A DNA stretch of 64,000 nt from Sialis fuliginosa (taxonomy: Eukaryota > Arthropoda > Insecta > Megaloptera > Sialidae). A model generated the notes under the pieces. The model did no database searches. It saw nothing but the letters and a program-made list of their open reading frames with translations, and was not told where the DNA came from. The stretch lies in contig OY540822.1 in the NCBI GenBank assembly GCA_961205875.1, positions 8,682,501-8,746,500 on the forward strand, given 5' to 3'. The translations under genes and the position numbers were made by a program. The first letter of the stretch is position 1; each line of letters starts with the position of its first letter. Positions 22,724 through 35,657 of the stretch are shown here, piece by piece.

Positions 22724-23400
22724 TTATACATACATATATTCAAAATTATACAAAATAAAAATAAAAATTATGAGATATCTATATTTATATCAAGTTTAGC
22801 AACATATTTCAATTTTATTAAAATTCCTAAAATAAAATTTTTATTTGACTGATCTAACTGCATTAGTTTGTAGTTTTGTAGAAAATATATCCGTTATATA
22901 TGATATAATACCCTTGTAGAAAAATGAGGATGCGGATACAAATTTAAAAAAATAATTAATCACTCGGAGCTGAACCGAAAACCGAAATAACCGGAAAAAC
23001 CGTTATTTTCTTCGGAACGAAAACCGGAACTGAACCGATATAGTTTTTTTCGCTCGAAATGAAACGAAAACCGAAACGAAAAAAATAACGGTTCGAAGCC
23101 CTGGTTAAAAATACACGTTAGCCAAAAGTTAGTGTTATTTTTCAAGTAAGTTCGTTTTAAAGAATTTTTTTAACTTGATATCGACGTTTTCACCTACATA
23201 TATGTATTTTTTTTATACCCTTCATTGTTCGCGATAACAAATTGAAAAATCAATGAATGAAACATTATTTCACATTGCGGCTATTTGAAACTACAATCGA
23301 GTTCTAGAATCTACACGTAAATATTATTATTGTTATTAAGAAATGTATGAAGTGTAACTTGAACAGTGGCGTCCCACAACGAGAAACTACTGTTATATAT

Positions 23401-24668
23401 AGGGTTACCAACTTTTCAAATTCCCATAAAACTACATATCCAAAATAAACGTGAAATGCATGGAGATTTCCTAAAAGAGGTACAGATTCGGTTAAATGGG
23501 ATGAATTATTACATCATTTTTAAATCATTGCTTTCGAAGATATTACCTATGGGCAGAGGGGTAAAATATTTGTTCGATTTTTTTTCAATTTTAATAATAA
23601 CAAAACGTTGACATATTTAATTCTTAATGAAGAGTTAAAAAAAGGTCTTTCAATTAATTACACATTGATTTTTTTTTCATCTGTGAAAAATTTCAAAAAT
23701 AAAAGACGAAAAAAAATCCTTCGGCTTCGGCCAAAAACTGACCTTCGGTCGGACACTAATTACAATACATTTTTACTTCCATTTCTTTCAGAATATGGAA
23801 GTAAAAAGGACTGTCCTTTTCAGTAGTTTTTATTTTTATGTATACTATTTTGATTTTTTACGACGATATTTCATTTACAGGAACAAATCCTTATCGTTAA
23901 AATCTAGAGATTGGAAAAATAGTTTTTCAACTATTGCGAAAAATGCAACTATTGTAATTTTTATTACATATCTCCATCGATTTCGGAAAACTGGTTTGAT
24001 TGAACCCAATTTGAAATCAACTATTTTACCTTTCCAACTATTTTTGAACTATTTGCCTATTTTTATCCAACGTTTAAAATTTTGTGTTGAAAAAAGTCAT
24101 AAAGACAAATTTTGAAATAATTCTAATTATTAATATTAATTTTTTTCAAAAAAATAAAAAATATTATACATGTTTATAGATGGATAACAAACATAATATA
24201 TATTTCTTGCGATTTCCTAATAATTATGAGTTTTATTCATACAATTCTTTGTAGATTTTTTTAGTTTTATACATTTTTATAAATACATTTTGTCTTTTAT
24301 ACAGAAATTTTTTAATAGATATTTATGTTGTGTTTTTACATATTTATTTGTTTAATTTTTTTTTTAACTTCTAAAATCTATCTAGAATCGACCATAACAT
24401 GTTTTCCTCGAAAATTTCGGATTTGACACTTTACTAATACGTTGGTTTCACTAATTTATTGATTAAATCGAAAAAAAATTGTAACTATTTCAGAACTATT
24501 TTGATTAAAAAAACTATTTGCCAACTATTTTACAGAAAAAAATCAACTATATATTAACTATTTCATTTAAAATAACAAGTATTTAAGAAATTAATTACAT
24601 AATAATTTAGGTTATGAAAAAAAACTCAAATGATATAAAAAATATATTTTCTAGTGATAGGTAACCCG
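23401..24668. repeat. Dispersed repeat F, copy 1
   Basis: AGGGTTACCAACTTTTC at the left and AGGTAACCC at the right may be its ends. The core 23885-24600 (GATTGGAAAAATAGTTTTTC ... many AACTATTT words) recurs in reverse complement at 53000-53700. A second block, 23480-23635 (TTTCGAAGATATTACCTATGGGC), recurs at 55010-55125. The 72- and 106-codon ORFs here have no recognisable domain and end in repeat sequence. Confidence 0.6.
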
Positions 24669-25129
24669 CTGATGTGGTGCCACTGTTCTATAGCAGATAG
24701 TTGAAAAAATGTTATATTTTAGTGACTTTCTTCAAGTCAATCTTGTTATCTGGCCGCAGATCCACAAAAAGTCTAACAATCTGCTTCAAGTGTGACAATT
24801 TTATACTGAACCTAATGGGTTTTCATTTCACAGTACCGTATTCAATTTTTTCTAATTTAAAAAAAATGCATACCAAATTTTAACTTATACTAATAACAAA
24901 ATTATTTGGTACATAGGGAAATCAGTGTTATTTTAGATACATTAAAAAAATAATAGTACCAGACTTGCAGTATAAATGGTATTAGATTTAATAAATTATA
25001 TAAATGTTTATAAAAAGAAAACACGAGCGAAGCCGCGGATTCAATTTTACGCGGTTGAAAAGTTTGGAAAAAGGGTGGAAAGACTTAAAAAAACACAACG
25101 TAATGGAGTAATTTCTTTTCAATATTTAT

Positions 25130-25235
25130 ATCACAAAAACAAGAGCAAAATGATGGTCATTTTTGGATTCTGCATGCCCAAATTACTCTAAAAAAGTTAC
25201 GGCAAAGAGAAAAAAAATTTTGTCGGCCATTTATT
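25130..25235. repeat. Fragment of the 10262-10935 foldback family
   Basis: AAAATGATGGTCATTTTTGG and GCATGCCCAAATTACTCTA match the right arm of the element at 10262-10935, followed by TTTTGTCGGCC as at 10218. No gene between 24669 and 25130. Confidence 0.6.
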
Positions 25236-25272
25236 TATAGATTTTAAAACAATTTGACTTTTGGGAGCATAA

Positions 25273-25575
25273 TGTTCGATATTATAACGGAGCTAGCAAA
25301 ATTTGATAGCTAGCAAGCACTTTTAAATGAGGTATTAATTTTGTGATAGGATCTATGGATTAGCTATGAAATTAAGAGCAGTGTATTGTAACACAGTTGG
25401 CGACTGACCGTACAAAATAATTTTTATAATATCACCACTGTTTTAATGCCATTGGTGCGCGAAAATTGTCAAACATTTCATAAAATTAAAGGAGAACTGT
25501 CAGATGGGTTAGAAACCTCATTTGAAAGTGCTTGCTAGCTAGTAAATTTTGTTAACTCCTTTATAAAACCGGGCA
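25273..25575. mobile_element. Tourist-like MITE, copy 3
   Basis: Ends TGTTCGATATTATAACGGAG and CTCCTTTATAAAACCGGGCA; TAA duplicated on both sides (25270-25272, 25576-25578). Its interior is in the opposite orientation to copies 2 and 4. 25579-26090 contains no recognised feature. Confidence 0.85.
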
Positions 25576-26090
25576 TAAAGGTATGAATTTAGGTAATTGT
25601 TTTAAGGTTAAAATTTTATAGTTAAATTTTGCATGAAATTATTTAAATTTAAATGAAATAAATAAATTGGTGGTAGTGTGAAATGAGCCAAGTCCGTGTC
25701 TGTGTGACACAATAACAGTCATAAATGCTCGTGTGATATGTGCCAAAAGAGATGGTGGTACCCCATGGCGCTGGTTTGCAGCGTTTAACTTGTCGATCTG
25801 TAGGAAATACAGTCATATATTGAGACCTTGTGTTAATGGGCGTCTTAACGGTGTGTCAAATGGGGCATACTTTGATTAATTTTTAGTTAAAATTGTAGAT
25901 AAAAATCGGTACTGTTTATTATAAACAAATTTTATCGGAGATTGTCCCGTCAAATAGTTGTTTGATTTTTATAAATATTAATGCATCATTTTTAAACCAC
26001 TTAAACGTAGTTTCTATTAAAAATTTTAATAAAAAAGTTAATTACTTTTTGATTTTATTTAAGGTATTACTCGGAAAAATAAAAAAAATG

Positions 26091-26614
26091 TCGGTTGAGC
26101 GGGGTAAATATGAAACACCAAAAAAATGGGGTAAAAGTGAAACAAACTTGCAACTAAAAAACTAATTTGTTTATAGCAGAATTATAAAAACTGACATCAT
26201 CATTAAAGGTTTGAGCGACCTGAAAATATGAATCGTTTAATAAGTGATGTGTCACCCCTACAGATTTCTCTGTTAGTCGATGTCAAAACGTGTGAATTAA
26301 ATTTTAATTCTTTGCACATAACTTTCTGTATAGCTCATATATTAATTAAAGTTACAATTTCACATTGATATGCCACAAAGAAGATAAATCAGAGTTGCCT
26401 TTGTAGCTTTTCTTTTAATTTTTCGAGAAATATTTTCCATTAGAGGCCTGTTTCACTTTTTCCCAAATTAGAGGTTAAAAATGAAACACACTTTTTTCAT
26501 TTATAAAGCCCGTGTTGTATCGTACAGTTCAAATGAGAAAAATTAAAGTATGAATTTGTATCGTTAACTGTCAAAAAACATGAAAGATTTGTATTTTGTT
26601 TCACTTTTACCCCT
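26091..26614. mobile_element. MITE family A, copy 2
   Basis: Begins TCGGTTGAGCGGGGTAAATA and continues to TTTCACTTTTACCCC; the last bases of the right terminal repeat are missing. Collinear with 1598-2110 and 45610-46114. Confidence 0.8.
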
Positions 26615-26873
26615 AATGTAAAAGTAATGTAAATAATTATAAAAAAGATTATAAAAGGATCTATTGAAATTATTGATATGTGACCAAAAATATCAGTTGA
26701 GTAAAATCAATAAATTTAAGCAATGTTAAATTTATTGATTTTTTTATTTTGACGATATCTATCATTCCCGGATTTTGAATGGATCTTCTTATATATTTTT
26801 AGTTATTTACTAAATTTGGGCTTACTCTTTATTTTTTGGAGAAATTTCACGGATCGTGCAATATTTATCTTTT

Positions 26874-27330
26874 TACTTCCATGTTCTGAAAGAAATGGAA
26901 GTATTGTAATACCGTCGAAAAATAGTGTCCGAGATATGAGCAGATTCTGATTGTACTACCTTCAAAACTTAAAGAAAAGTTGATTTCCGCATGGCGGCTG
27001 TGCGTGTGTTTGGATTTTTGTTCACGATAATTACTGTAAAAATGCACCGAACTGAATTATTTTTGGGGAAAATGTTTGTCTTAGTGAGTACTCCAGACCT
27101 ATTGATTTTGATGAAAATCGGATTGGAAGTATTCGAAATTTTGTAACTTTTATCGTCTAAAAAGTGAACATTGCGAGTATTATCTCACTAATTTTGATAA
27201 GACTTGGTACATTTGTAGTTCAATCGAACCTAAGGGACATTTATTATTTGCCTAAACAGTTATTGAAGGGGGGAAAACCACCCTAAATATTTTAATATAT
27301 AATAATAAAATAATGTATGGTTCTCCATAC
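26874..27330. repeat. Dispersed repeat G, copy 1
   Basis: ACTTCCATGTTCTGAAAGAA to TATGGTTCTCCATACC; reverse complement of 34393-35142 with internal deletion. Landmarks shared: CGGCTGTGCGTGTG, ACAGTTATTGAAGGGG, and the palindrome GTATGGTTCTCCATAC. 27331-28186 has no recognised feature. Confidence 0.65.
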
Positions 27331-28186
27331 CAGTATTTATTTTATTCAACCAATATTTTTGAAAATTTTTGTAAAAATTGTACTGTTTTAATTAAAAAAA
27401 TCTTAAATAAATCGGATTTTTATGCAAACCTTTTTGCCGTTTGTTTCTTTTTTTTTAGTAATTTTACCACAAGAAACCCCATTATTATTTTCATGTAACG
27501 CTACTGATCTCGTCGCCAATATTGTTTGATCTAGTTTTTTTTTTAATTATTTTCTCACTTATGTTTATTTATTTATTATATTATTTAATCAGTGCATTTT
27601 GCCGCTTCGCGATATCGACATGTAGTTTTCTCGAACCGCTTTTCTTTAATATCTTATGTTCAAATCCCGGTTGAGCATAATACATTTAGATTAAAATCTA
27701 GATATAAAATTACGTCAAAAATATAAGTAATACAATTTATTACGGTATATGAAAAATGGTGTAGTTATTACATAAATATTTAAATTACTTACATTGAATA
27801 TATTAAAATTATCGAAAAATCAGGCTGGTTATAATAACGTATAATATATTGTTTAGAAGTATTTAAATTATTAAAAACAAAACTGAAAATATTTTAGAAG
27901 TAAAAATAAATAATTAGTTGCATTTACAGTATTATAAATATAGACTTACAATATTCCTGGTTAGTTAAAAAAACTAAATGCTAGTCGAATACATAGCAAG
28001 TTGTCTAAGGGAATGACAGATTTGTCAAATGTCAATATGCCTTGTTTTAAAGATAAATGGATCTTCTTTCGACAATGATGAAATATTATCTTCTTATATG
28101 TGAACGGTTTGAGATAGGGGACCTTTTTATCGACGAAAATTTCAATTTTGCAATCCCCTATAGCTGGGGTCACCAACCTTTTTTAG

Positions 28187-28806
28187 GGTTCCGTAGAAAA
28201 CTAAGAACCCTTATAGTCCGTCCGTCCTCAAAAATTTTAGACCGATTAAGATGAAATTTGGTATACGGACGAAGACTGATAACTCAAAAACAGAAATGAT
28301 AAAATTTAAAAAAAATTTGGACCCTCTACATAGACTGAAAAGTATATTAAAAAAAATTCACTTAATCTATTAAGATATCTTTAGATAGGTCTCCTAAAAT
28401 ACAATAAAAAATGTTATATGACCTTTTGATTTCAACCCTCCCTCTATTTTCTAAACTTTCAATATAAAAAATTTGAAAAAATTAATTCGAACTTTCACTG
28501 AAAATTATAACGAACACTGTCAAAATTATTTTGGACCCCCTTCCATAGACTAAAAATGCAACAAAACATGTTTTGATTTTAACCTTTTAGTCACGATATA
28601 TTTGCTTTTCAATGTGGTTATTAGAGCGCCTCCCCCCCTTCTACTTAAATATAGCTTTCAGTTAGTACTTTCAATTAAAAGTATAACGAACCCTGTAGCT
28701 AGAATAGTTTATAAAAAAGTTTGAAATAACTCTTTTTTTTTATAAATCGTAATTACTATGGAACCCTATCATGTGCGTGCCCAACACGCACTTGGCCGTT
28801 TTATTT
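28187..28806. repeat. Dispersed repeat H, copy 2
   Basis: AGGGTTCCGTAGAAAACTAA to CACTTGGCCGTTTTATTTTA; same order of blocks as 586-1130. It abuts GGGGTCACCAACCTTTTTT at 28166, a motif often at transposon ends. 28807-29260 holds no recognised feature. Confidence 0.7.
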
Positions 28807-29260
28807 TAGAAATGGGCCACATCAAATTTTGAAATGCAACGAAAATGTAAAATGTATTTTAAATTTTTCAACTGTATTAAAATTTTTAGATAAATCGACT
28901 TTTAGAGATTGGACTGTATTAGTGTATTTTTAATCAAAAAATATTTTAAAGTAGCTATTTTAAAATGTTAAATTATCGATCACGTGTGCCAGAGTATATT
29001 TTTTCATTGACTGGTGATTTTCTTTTCTATAATATAGACTTCGAGTAATTTTCTATCAGCAATATTCAGTGGGTTGGAAAATTCTTCATTACCTTATTTA
29101 ATCACCTGGTGAAACAAAAAAGTTTCTCAAACTAGTACTTGAGTTTAAATGGAAATATGGGAGATGTCGCCTCCCTTGTCTAATAAAATAAGTCGAGAGT
29201 AGAACAGTGTTCTAATGGGCCTTATCTCTATGAACTATGAACGTATCTATTATATTATAA

Positions 29261-30047
29261 CTAGCTGGGCCCGCACGGCTTCGCTCGCGTGGACTACGGA
29301 ATTATTGTTTAGGATTTAAAAAATATATAGTTGAATTAAGTACAAACGCGATTAGTTATTTTTGTAATAAAAACCAAACAACACTTAAATTACCTACCTA
29401 ACAAAAACGAATCAGAACAAAAAGTAAAAATAAAAACCGGCCTGCGTCTACTTGGCACGCTTCCTCCTTGCCGCACGCCGCGATACGGTTTCCCATCGCG
29501 CGAATAATATGTTCCCGTATGTATATTTCGATATTTTTTATACATACGACCAAATTGGATGCTGTAAAGGGCAAATTATATCTACATTAAGTACTTATGA
29601 CGATGAAATAATTTATTTCGAAAAGGATTAATGTTTTGCACGTCATAAGGCCACGTAAACAGAACCCAAATATTTTAAATTTTCTTTGTAAAATAAAAAT
29701 TGTGGCCTAAACACAAAAGTTAGATATATGGTGTCGCGGACTTTATTATAGATCTTTTGATTCTACACAATAATTCTTTAATACATTATTTTGTTCAATA
29801 TTGAACGGTTTAGGTAGCGTATTGTAAAACAGCGCGCCGACGGCAAATTTTTTTCCGACTTGATTTACTATTATCGTCACTGCTTAGTTGTTATGTTACC
29901 TAACGTAACAAAATATAGCCTATAACCTGGCCAGAGAACGTACCTATGAATTAAAAAAGAAACCACGTAAATCTGATAAGTGATTCTCGAGTGATAAGCA
30001 CACTAACGAACAGACAGAGAGACGTTGAGCTTTATATATATTAAGGA
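29261..30047 (-). mobile_element. Non-autonomous Helitron, copy 2
   Basis: On the minus strand it begins TCCTTAATATATATAAAGCT after an A (30048) and ends GTGCGGGCCCAGCTAG before a T (29260). It shares with copy 1 the 5' block, TATAACCTGGCCAGAGAACG (29915), and the 3' block around GACTACGGAATTATTGTTTA, but has different central sequence and no minisatellite. Confidence 0.85.
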
Positions 30048-31339
30048 TATATCTGATTCAACTAATATAGTGCTATAAAAAAAACATGTTAATTATAGTA
30101 TGAAGTCACAAAAAAAATTAAAATAACCAAATTAGGCATGTAATATTTGTTCTACATATTTTACAAACGAAGTGTACGTATTTCGAGGGTAAGCAGTAAA
30201 GATCAATGTGTCGCAAGCCGGAGAAAATTTAAGGAAACTAATTTATTTTTTCATTCATATTTTTAGCCACTTGTTTACAGAAACAGCAATTTATTGATAG
30301 AGTAGATAAAACGTTAATCTCGGATATTTTTTGATTTATTACTTTAAATGTTATTTTTTATATAAAACATTTTTTGTATACATTTACTAATTATTTTTTT
30401 CTGTTTGTTTCAGATACACAATGAAAATATGCATGAGGTAAATAAATTATATATCTACTTAAACCAGTATCGGCGAACGTTATTTTTCTTTTAAACATTT
30501 TTTTTTTCAAGTTAACTTTGTATCTTTATCTAAAACATAGTTGTAAGTAGCTATAACCTAAAAAATTTTGAGATGCCTACACTGGTTTAAATACTGTACA
30601 GTTTTTGTGTTACTATTCATAATTGAAAAAAAAAATATAAAAAAATTATATTATGAATATTTATTTCCACGAACACCTTTTACAGGGACGTACAAAAAAC
30701 TCTTCCTTTTCCTTCCCCTTATTTACTTTTTAGCAAAAATCGATAAAATAAAATGTCGGGTTAGTCGGCGACAATTGTAATATCAAAGAAAATAATTTTT
30801 ATTTGAATCTAATGATTTTTTAGCATGTCCCAAGTACCATAATTTATAAATCTCGAATCTAATCTTTCAAACTTGTAGAAATAAAAAGTATATGCATTTA
30901 AAACAATACCAACAATAAAAACAACGAAGTAAGTTAGCATTACACTATTATTAGGTATATAAGGCCGTACTTAGACATTTTGAAGCCCGAGGCGCTAAAA
31001 TAAACAAAATTGTTAGACTGTCGATGATCAAAAAAGGTCATTAAGTATTACAGATAGTCCTCAACTTACGCGATTTCGACTTACGCGAATTCATACTTAC
31101 ACGATTTGAAAAAAAGTGTTTTTTTTATTTTTATTACCTCACCCTTTCCTCCCTTGTCTATATATTCAAAATTTAGTTGGCACAACAGTGAATTTATATA
31201 TTTTTTAGGGTTTTTAGTACTGCATTTTGTTTACAATTTTAAACATTTTTTGGTACTTGTCTATTATATCCCCGGCATTTGTACATGTGCGACCTCCTTC
31301 CCCTTTTAAAAGCAAATTAAAACTCATAAGCTAACAAAG

Positions 31340-31425
31340 AAGTAAATTGAATAGTTAATATCTCAGCTTGGCGCGATCCTACAGACTCATTTTTTTTAAA
31401 TGTAGCTTACACTATTATCTTTAAG
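31340..31425 (-). repeat. Fragment of the Helitron 160 bp unit
   Basis: Reverse complement of part of the minisatellite unit (CTCAGCTTGGCGCGATCCTA, TGTAGCTTACACTATTATCT). Just before it, 31250-31280 is one end of the 15696-17537 element family. 30048-31249 shows no gene. Confidence 0.7.
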
Positions 31426-31667
31426 AGGATCACGCACTTAAAGACCCTTTATAAAAAAAGTCATATTTGATTCACGTATTTTCATCGGATGTGAAATTAT
31501 GTGGGAGAAATTGAAGTATTTTTTTTTTCTATAAAAAAGGTGTTTGAAATATATTTTTAATTGAATTTTCTATAAATTCAACTTAAAAACAACAAATTCT
31601 TTCTTGACGTTGATTTTTATTGTATTCAGATCAGATAGAAACTTTCTGAGATATAAATTAATTAGTA

Positions 31668-32632
31668 CACGGTGCTCTGGAAGCCAACCTAAATAAAAAA
31701 ATTATTACCTCTGATCTGTTTATACAATTCAAAAAGAAAAAAATCGCCACGGCGGCGCTTCTTTTTAATAATTCATAAAACAAGAAATACATAAATCATC
31801 TGCAAGTTATAACGCGATTTTTTTTTGTTATTTATTGTTTATTAACTTTTTACTCTACAGAATAAATAAAACAATTTAAAATTATCGGGATCCTTAGTTT
31901 ACAAGCCTGTTATAATTTTTTTGTAAATTTTAAAATATCAACCAAACGTTCCTTTATATCGAAAAATCACAAGAGATACAATAGTTTGGTTTTATTGTGA
32001 GGATTCCAAAACATATTTGATATTATCGATCCGATAATTAGTGCCCGATATATGAATTATTTTCAATTTTATTATAATACCTTTTTTTGTGAACTCTTTA
32101 GCCTTTCAGGTATTCTTCCGATATTTTTTAAACTTGGTAGACAAATCGATCTTGTAAATACCTCAGTTAAGTTCGTTAGTTAGCGGAATTCTTTCATGAA
32201 TTTCAAAATTGAAAATAATTCATATCTCGGGTACTAATTATCGGATCGATAAAATCAAATATGTTTTGGAATCCCCTCAATAAAACCAAAATATTATATC
32301 TCTAGCGTAATCGCAAACATGAATATTATTGAGATAACGACATCGTTCTCAAATTTAAATCTTTATTAATAGCCTGACGAAGATTCTGTGAATCGATTAC
32401 CTTTTCTTAAATAAATTTTGACGTTTGGACAAACAAGTTTGTTTTTATTTATATTTAACGTCACTACTGTTATATTATGAGAATAATATTATCTATATTA
32501 TTAATTTTATTCTATGTTATTAGTTTGTCAGAAATAAAATAAGAATCACGTACACTATTCACTGTATAAGAAAGTTCCGTGGTTTCCAAGGCAGATATTT
32601 TTTATTTGGGTTGGCTTCCAAAGCACCGTGAG
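31668..32632. repeat. Foldback family E with a nested foldback
   Basis: CACGGTGCTCTGGAAGCCAA at the left and TTGGCTTCCAAAGCACCGTG at the right. Inner arms at 31960-32075 and 32195-32310 (TATCGATCCGATAATTAGTG / TAATTATCGGATCGATAAAA) form a second foldback. A partial copy is at 54100-54325. 32633-33009 has nothing recognised. Confidence 0.7.
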
Positions 32633-33009
32633 TAGGTAGTAAATAAAGTATTTAAAGCTTTCAAATTGCTTCGATTATATAGAAAAAATAATAGACCGTT
32701 ATTACTTTTACTCCGGTATTGCATTTACCCCACTTTACTCTACTTAATTAACTAAATCGTAATAACAAACATAAATTAATAATAAACTCTATTTTGCAAT
32801 GACATTAATAGACGTACGGAAGTTATAGCGCAAAAATTGTAAAATAGGCTATTAAGGTCGTTTAATATTTGTAAAATGATTTGATAACTATCAGTAAATA
32901 GAATGCAGAAAATAGTCAATTATTTATCAATTTAAACTTTTAATTGTTTCATGTTTAATTAATTCAAATGACAAAATGGAAGAATATTTTATATTTTGGA
33001 GAACAAAAA

Positions 33010-34208
33010 AAATTGGTGAATTTTGGGAATTATTATCTCAAAAACGAATTGCTCGATTTCATCCAGGTTTGTTTCATTCTGAAGTATATATAATAGGAGG
33101 TTAGTATCAAAACGCAATATCTGCACAAAGTTTCATTTTTCACCTAAAGGTGGAATCAGATGCATCTTTGCAGCCTATTTTTCATTGATAAATAATTATG
33201 GGTTAAAATGCAATGCGTTCCATAGTTAAGCTACTTTAAGTGTTAATTTTGTTTCAAAACGCAATATCTGTGCAAAATAAATATATTAAAAATTACATAT
33301 TTTACTAAATTCACGTTTAAAAAAATGTAATAATTTGTTTTTTTTTTTATAAATATGTTATATTAATCAAAAGAATAATCTTGTATACAAATCATACTCT
33401 TTGATAATTAAAATCGGGTTCAAAAAGCAATATGTACTTTCTTTAGGTTCAAAAAGCAATAAGTAAAAAACAAAAACTTTATAAAAAATTTTCCAATTAT
33501 TTTTTTTCTTTTTCGTTTTAGTAGATTAATTACCGACGTCCAATCTTCCAGTAGTGAAAATTTTAATATTTTTCTCCACTTATCTTACCAGTTATCAGTT
33601 TTCACCATTTTCTCAACATTTTGTCATATGTCAGATATTGCGTTTTGATACTAACCTCCTCATATATTGAGGTATGTTTACAATTTTTTTTATGAATATA
33701 TATTTACGCCGTCACGGCTTTTGTAAAATGTCCCTCGATTCGATTCCCAGGTTTACTAGCGGTCGGTTGATCTGAAATAGAAATTTCAAATTCTTCGAAG
33801 TTAAAGTATGATGTCCTTTGTTACATAGGAGTTTTTTTCACGAAATGGCGTCTGATTGAACGTTACATTCATTTTTCAACCAAAAAACCCAACCCTTCTG
33901 GCTTGATGAAAAAGTAATACATTAAGTATACATTAAATAATCATACATTCACTTCTAAGAATATCTTTGAAATTTCTGTTTCAAATCATCCGACTGCCAG
34001 TAATCCTGGGGATCACATCGAGGGACATGTTTTACGTCGGCCATGACAGCAGCACTCCCAGTTGATATATATTCATAAAAAAAATTGTAAACATGTCTCA
34101 ATATATATACTTTAGAATAAAACCTGCATAAAATTAAACAAATTGTTTTTGAGATAATAATTCCCGAAATTTACCTATTTTTCCGCTGTCTATTCATGTT
34201 CCCCTTAA
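33010..34208. mobile_element. TTAA-ended foldback, left arm interrupted
   Basis: Arms 33014-33096 plus 33661-33790 pair with 33960-34190 (AACAAATTGTTTTTGAGATA; TCGAGGGACATGTTTTACGT). The right end runs GTTCCCCTTAA (TTAA 34205-34208). A partial copy at 61354-61540 keeps the other TTAAGGGGAA end. The left arm contains 33097-33660. Confidence 0.7.
33097..33660. mobile_element. Nested TIR element in the foldback arm
   Basis: GGAGGTTAGTATCAAAACGC and GCGTTTTGATACTAACCTCC are perfect 20 bp inverted repeats, extending through AATATCTG. The opposite arm of the host (near 34100-34125) and the copy at 61455-61480 lack it. Exact target duplication is unclear in AT-rich flanks. Confidence 0.78.
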
Positions 34209-34392
34209 ACGATATTTGTTATAAAAAATATAATAAGAGTAGTTCCTTGCCGCGTCTCTATCTGTGCACGATTTTATCAGTGACTGCTGAACGGATTTTA
34301 TTCCGGTTTTCAATTTCATTTAAGTCGGAAAAAAACAATCTTCGGAGAGGTATTTTCGCGTGCGCTGCGTTAATAGTTACCGATAAGTAAAA

Positions 34393-35142
34393 TATCGGTA
34401 TGGAGAACCATACATGACTTCCATGTTCTTTCTATCTTTTTAAATAATTTTTAAATATGAATTTTTTTTTAAATATTTTATTTATATAACCTACTACTAT
34501 GAATATAAATTTCGTAATACATAAAAAACATATATACTTACGATGGTTACAGCTGTTATTGACATTTTGCCATTTTTATATAAATATAATCTAATTTCCT
34601 AATGTCCAAAACATAATACACATTCGTAGAACAACTAATTTGACAATCTGGATTTAGTTGCATTTGTTTCCAAGGCAATATGAATTAATGACATATTAAT
34701 TAGTATTTAAAATTCAAATTTTGAGAGTGTTTTTCACCCCTTCAATGGCTGTTTAGGCACGTACAAATAATAAATGTCCCTTAGGTTCAATTTAACTACA
34801 AATGTACCAAGTCTTATCAAAATTAGTGAGATAATACTCGCAATGAAAAGTTAAAAAGTTACAAAATTTCAAATATTTCCAAAATCCCTAATCCGATTAG
34901 CGCCAAAATCAATAGGTCTGGAGTACTCACTGAGACAAATATTTTCCCCAAAAATAATTCAGGTCGGTGCATTTTTACAGTAGTTATCGTGAACGAAAAA
35001 AATTCTACATCCTGACACACGCACAGCCGCCATGCGGAAATTAACTTTTCTTTATGTTTTGAAGTCAGTACAATCAGAATTTGTCATTTTCTCGCACACG
35101 ATTTATATTACAATACTTCCATTTCTTTCAGAACATGGAAGT
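34393..35142. repeat. Dispersed repeat G, copy 2
   Basis: GGTATGGAGAACCATACATG then ACTTCCATGTTCT at the left, AGAACATGGAAGT at the right. Contains ACAGCCGCCATGCGG. A third partial copy is at 59690-59950. Confidence 0.65.
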
Positions 35143-35206
35143 AAAACAATGTTTAATGGGTTTATTACAGATAATATCCCTGGATAGAACTGGGTCCAAT
35201 GCGTTT

Positions 35207-35432
35207 ACCCATATAGGAAATTACAAAGGGGTCACGGTTGGCCCAGGCTTGCGCTAATGCTTGTCAATACTGGGCCATGATACAATTGATAACTTCGTTC
35301 AAGTCTCGGCCAAGGTTGGTCCAGAGTTGGCCCAATCTTGGGTAAAGAATAGGTGACCGAAGCTCGGTATCTAAAGGTTGGCCTACATTGGGACCAATAT
35401 CGGAAAAGCAACACAACAATTTCCTACATGGG
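35207..35432. repeat. Short element with CCCATATAGGAAATT ends
   Basis: CCCATATAGGAAATT and AATTTCCTACATGGG are imperfect inverted repeats around a GC-richer core containing many TTGGCC/GGCCAA words. Non-coding. Confidence 0.55.
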
Positions 35433-35657
35433 TAGTTGAATAAATAAAATATAAAAGTAGTACAATAATATTGATATACTTTACCATTGCTGCATAAAAA
35501 ACGTATTGATTGTGAAAATTCGTAATGCATTCTTGAACGAAACTTGGGAGCTGTTGGTATTATTGAGATCTGTGGTATTTTCCATGATTTCCTTAGTTTC
35601 TTTGGTATAATCTATAAAAAGAAAATTATTTTTAATTCTGTTTTATTTAGTTGTAAG

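Larger units (their letters stand above)
21246..23103. mobile_element. hAT element, copy 2, carrying a Helitron
   Basis: Same ends as 19929-20300, with GTTAAAAA at 21237-21244 and 23104-23111 (one extra A at 21245). It is 1.86 kb instead of about 0.37 kb; the Helitron 21774-22723 accounts for 950 bp, and the remaining extra sequence may be part of a longer parent hAT. No transposase ORF. Confidence 0.8.

Noticed and set aside
23366-24115. Chain of overlapping plus-strand ORFs (81, 72, 106 codons)
   Set aside because: Low-complexity AT-rich repeat sequence; no domain, and the same DNA recurs inverted at 53 kb with the frames broken.
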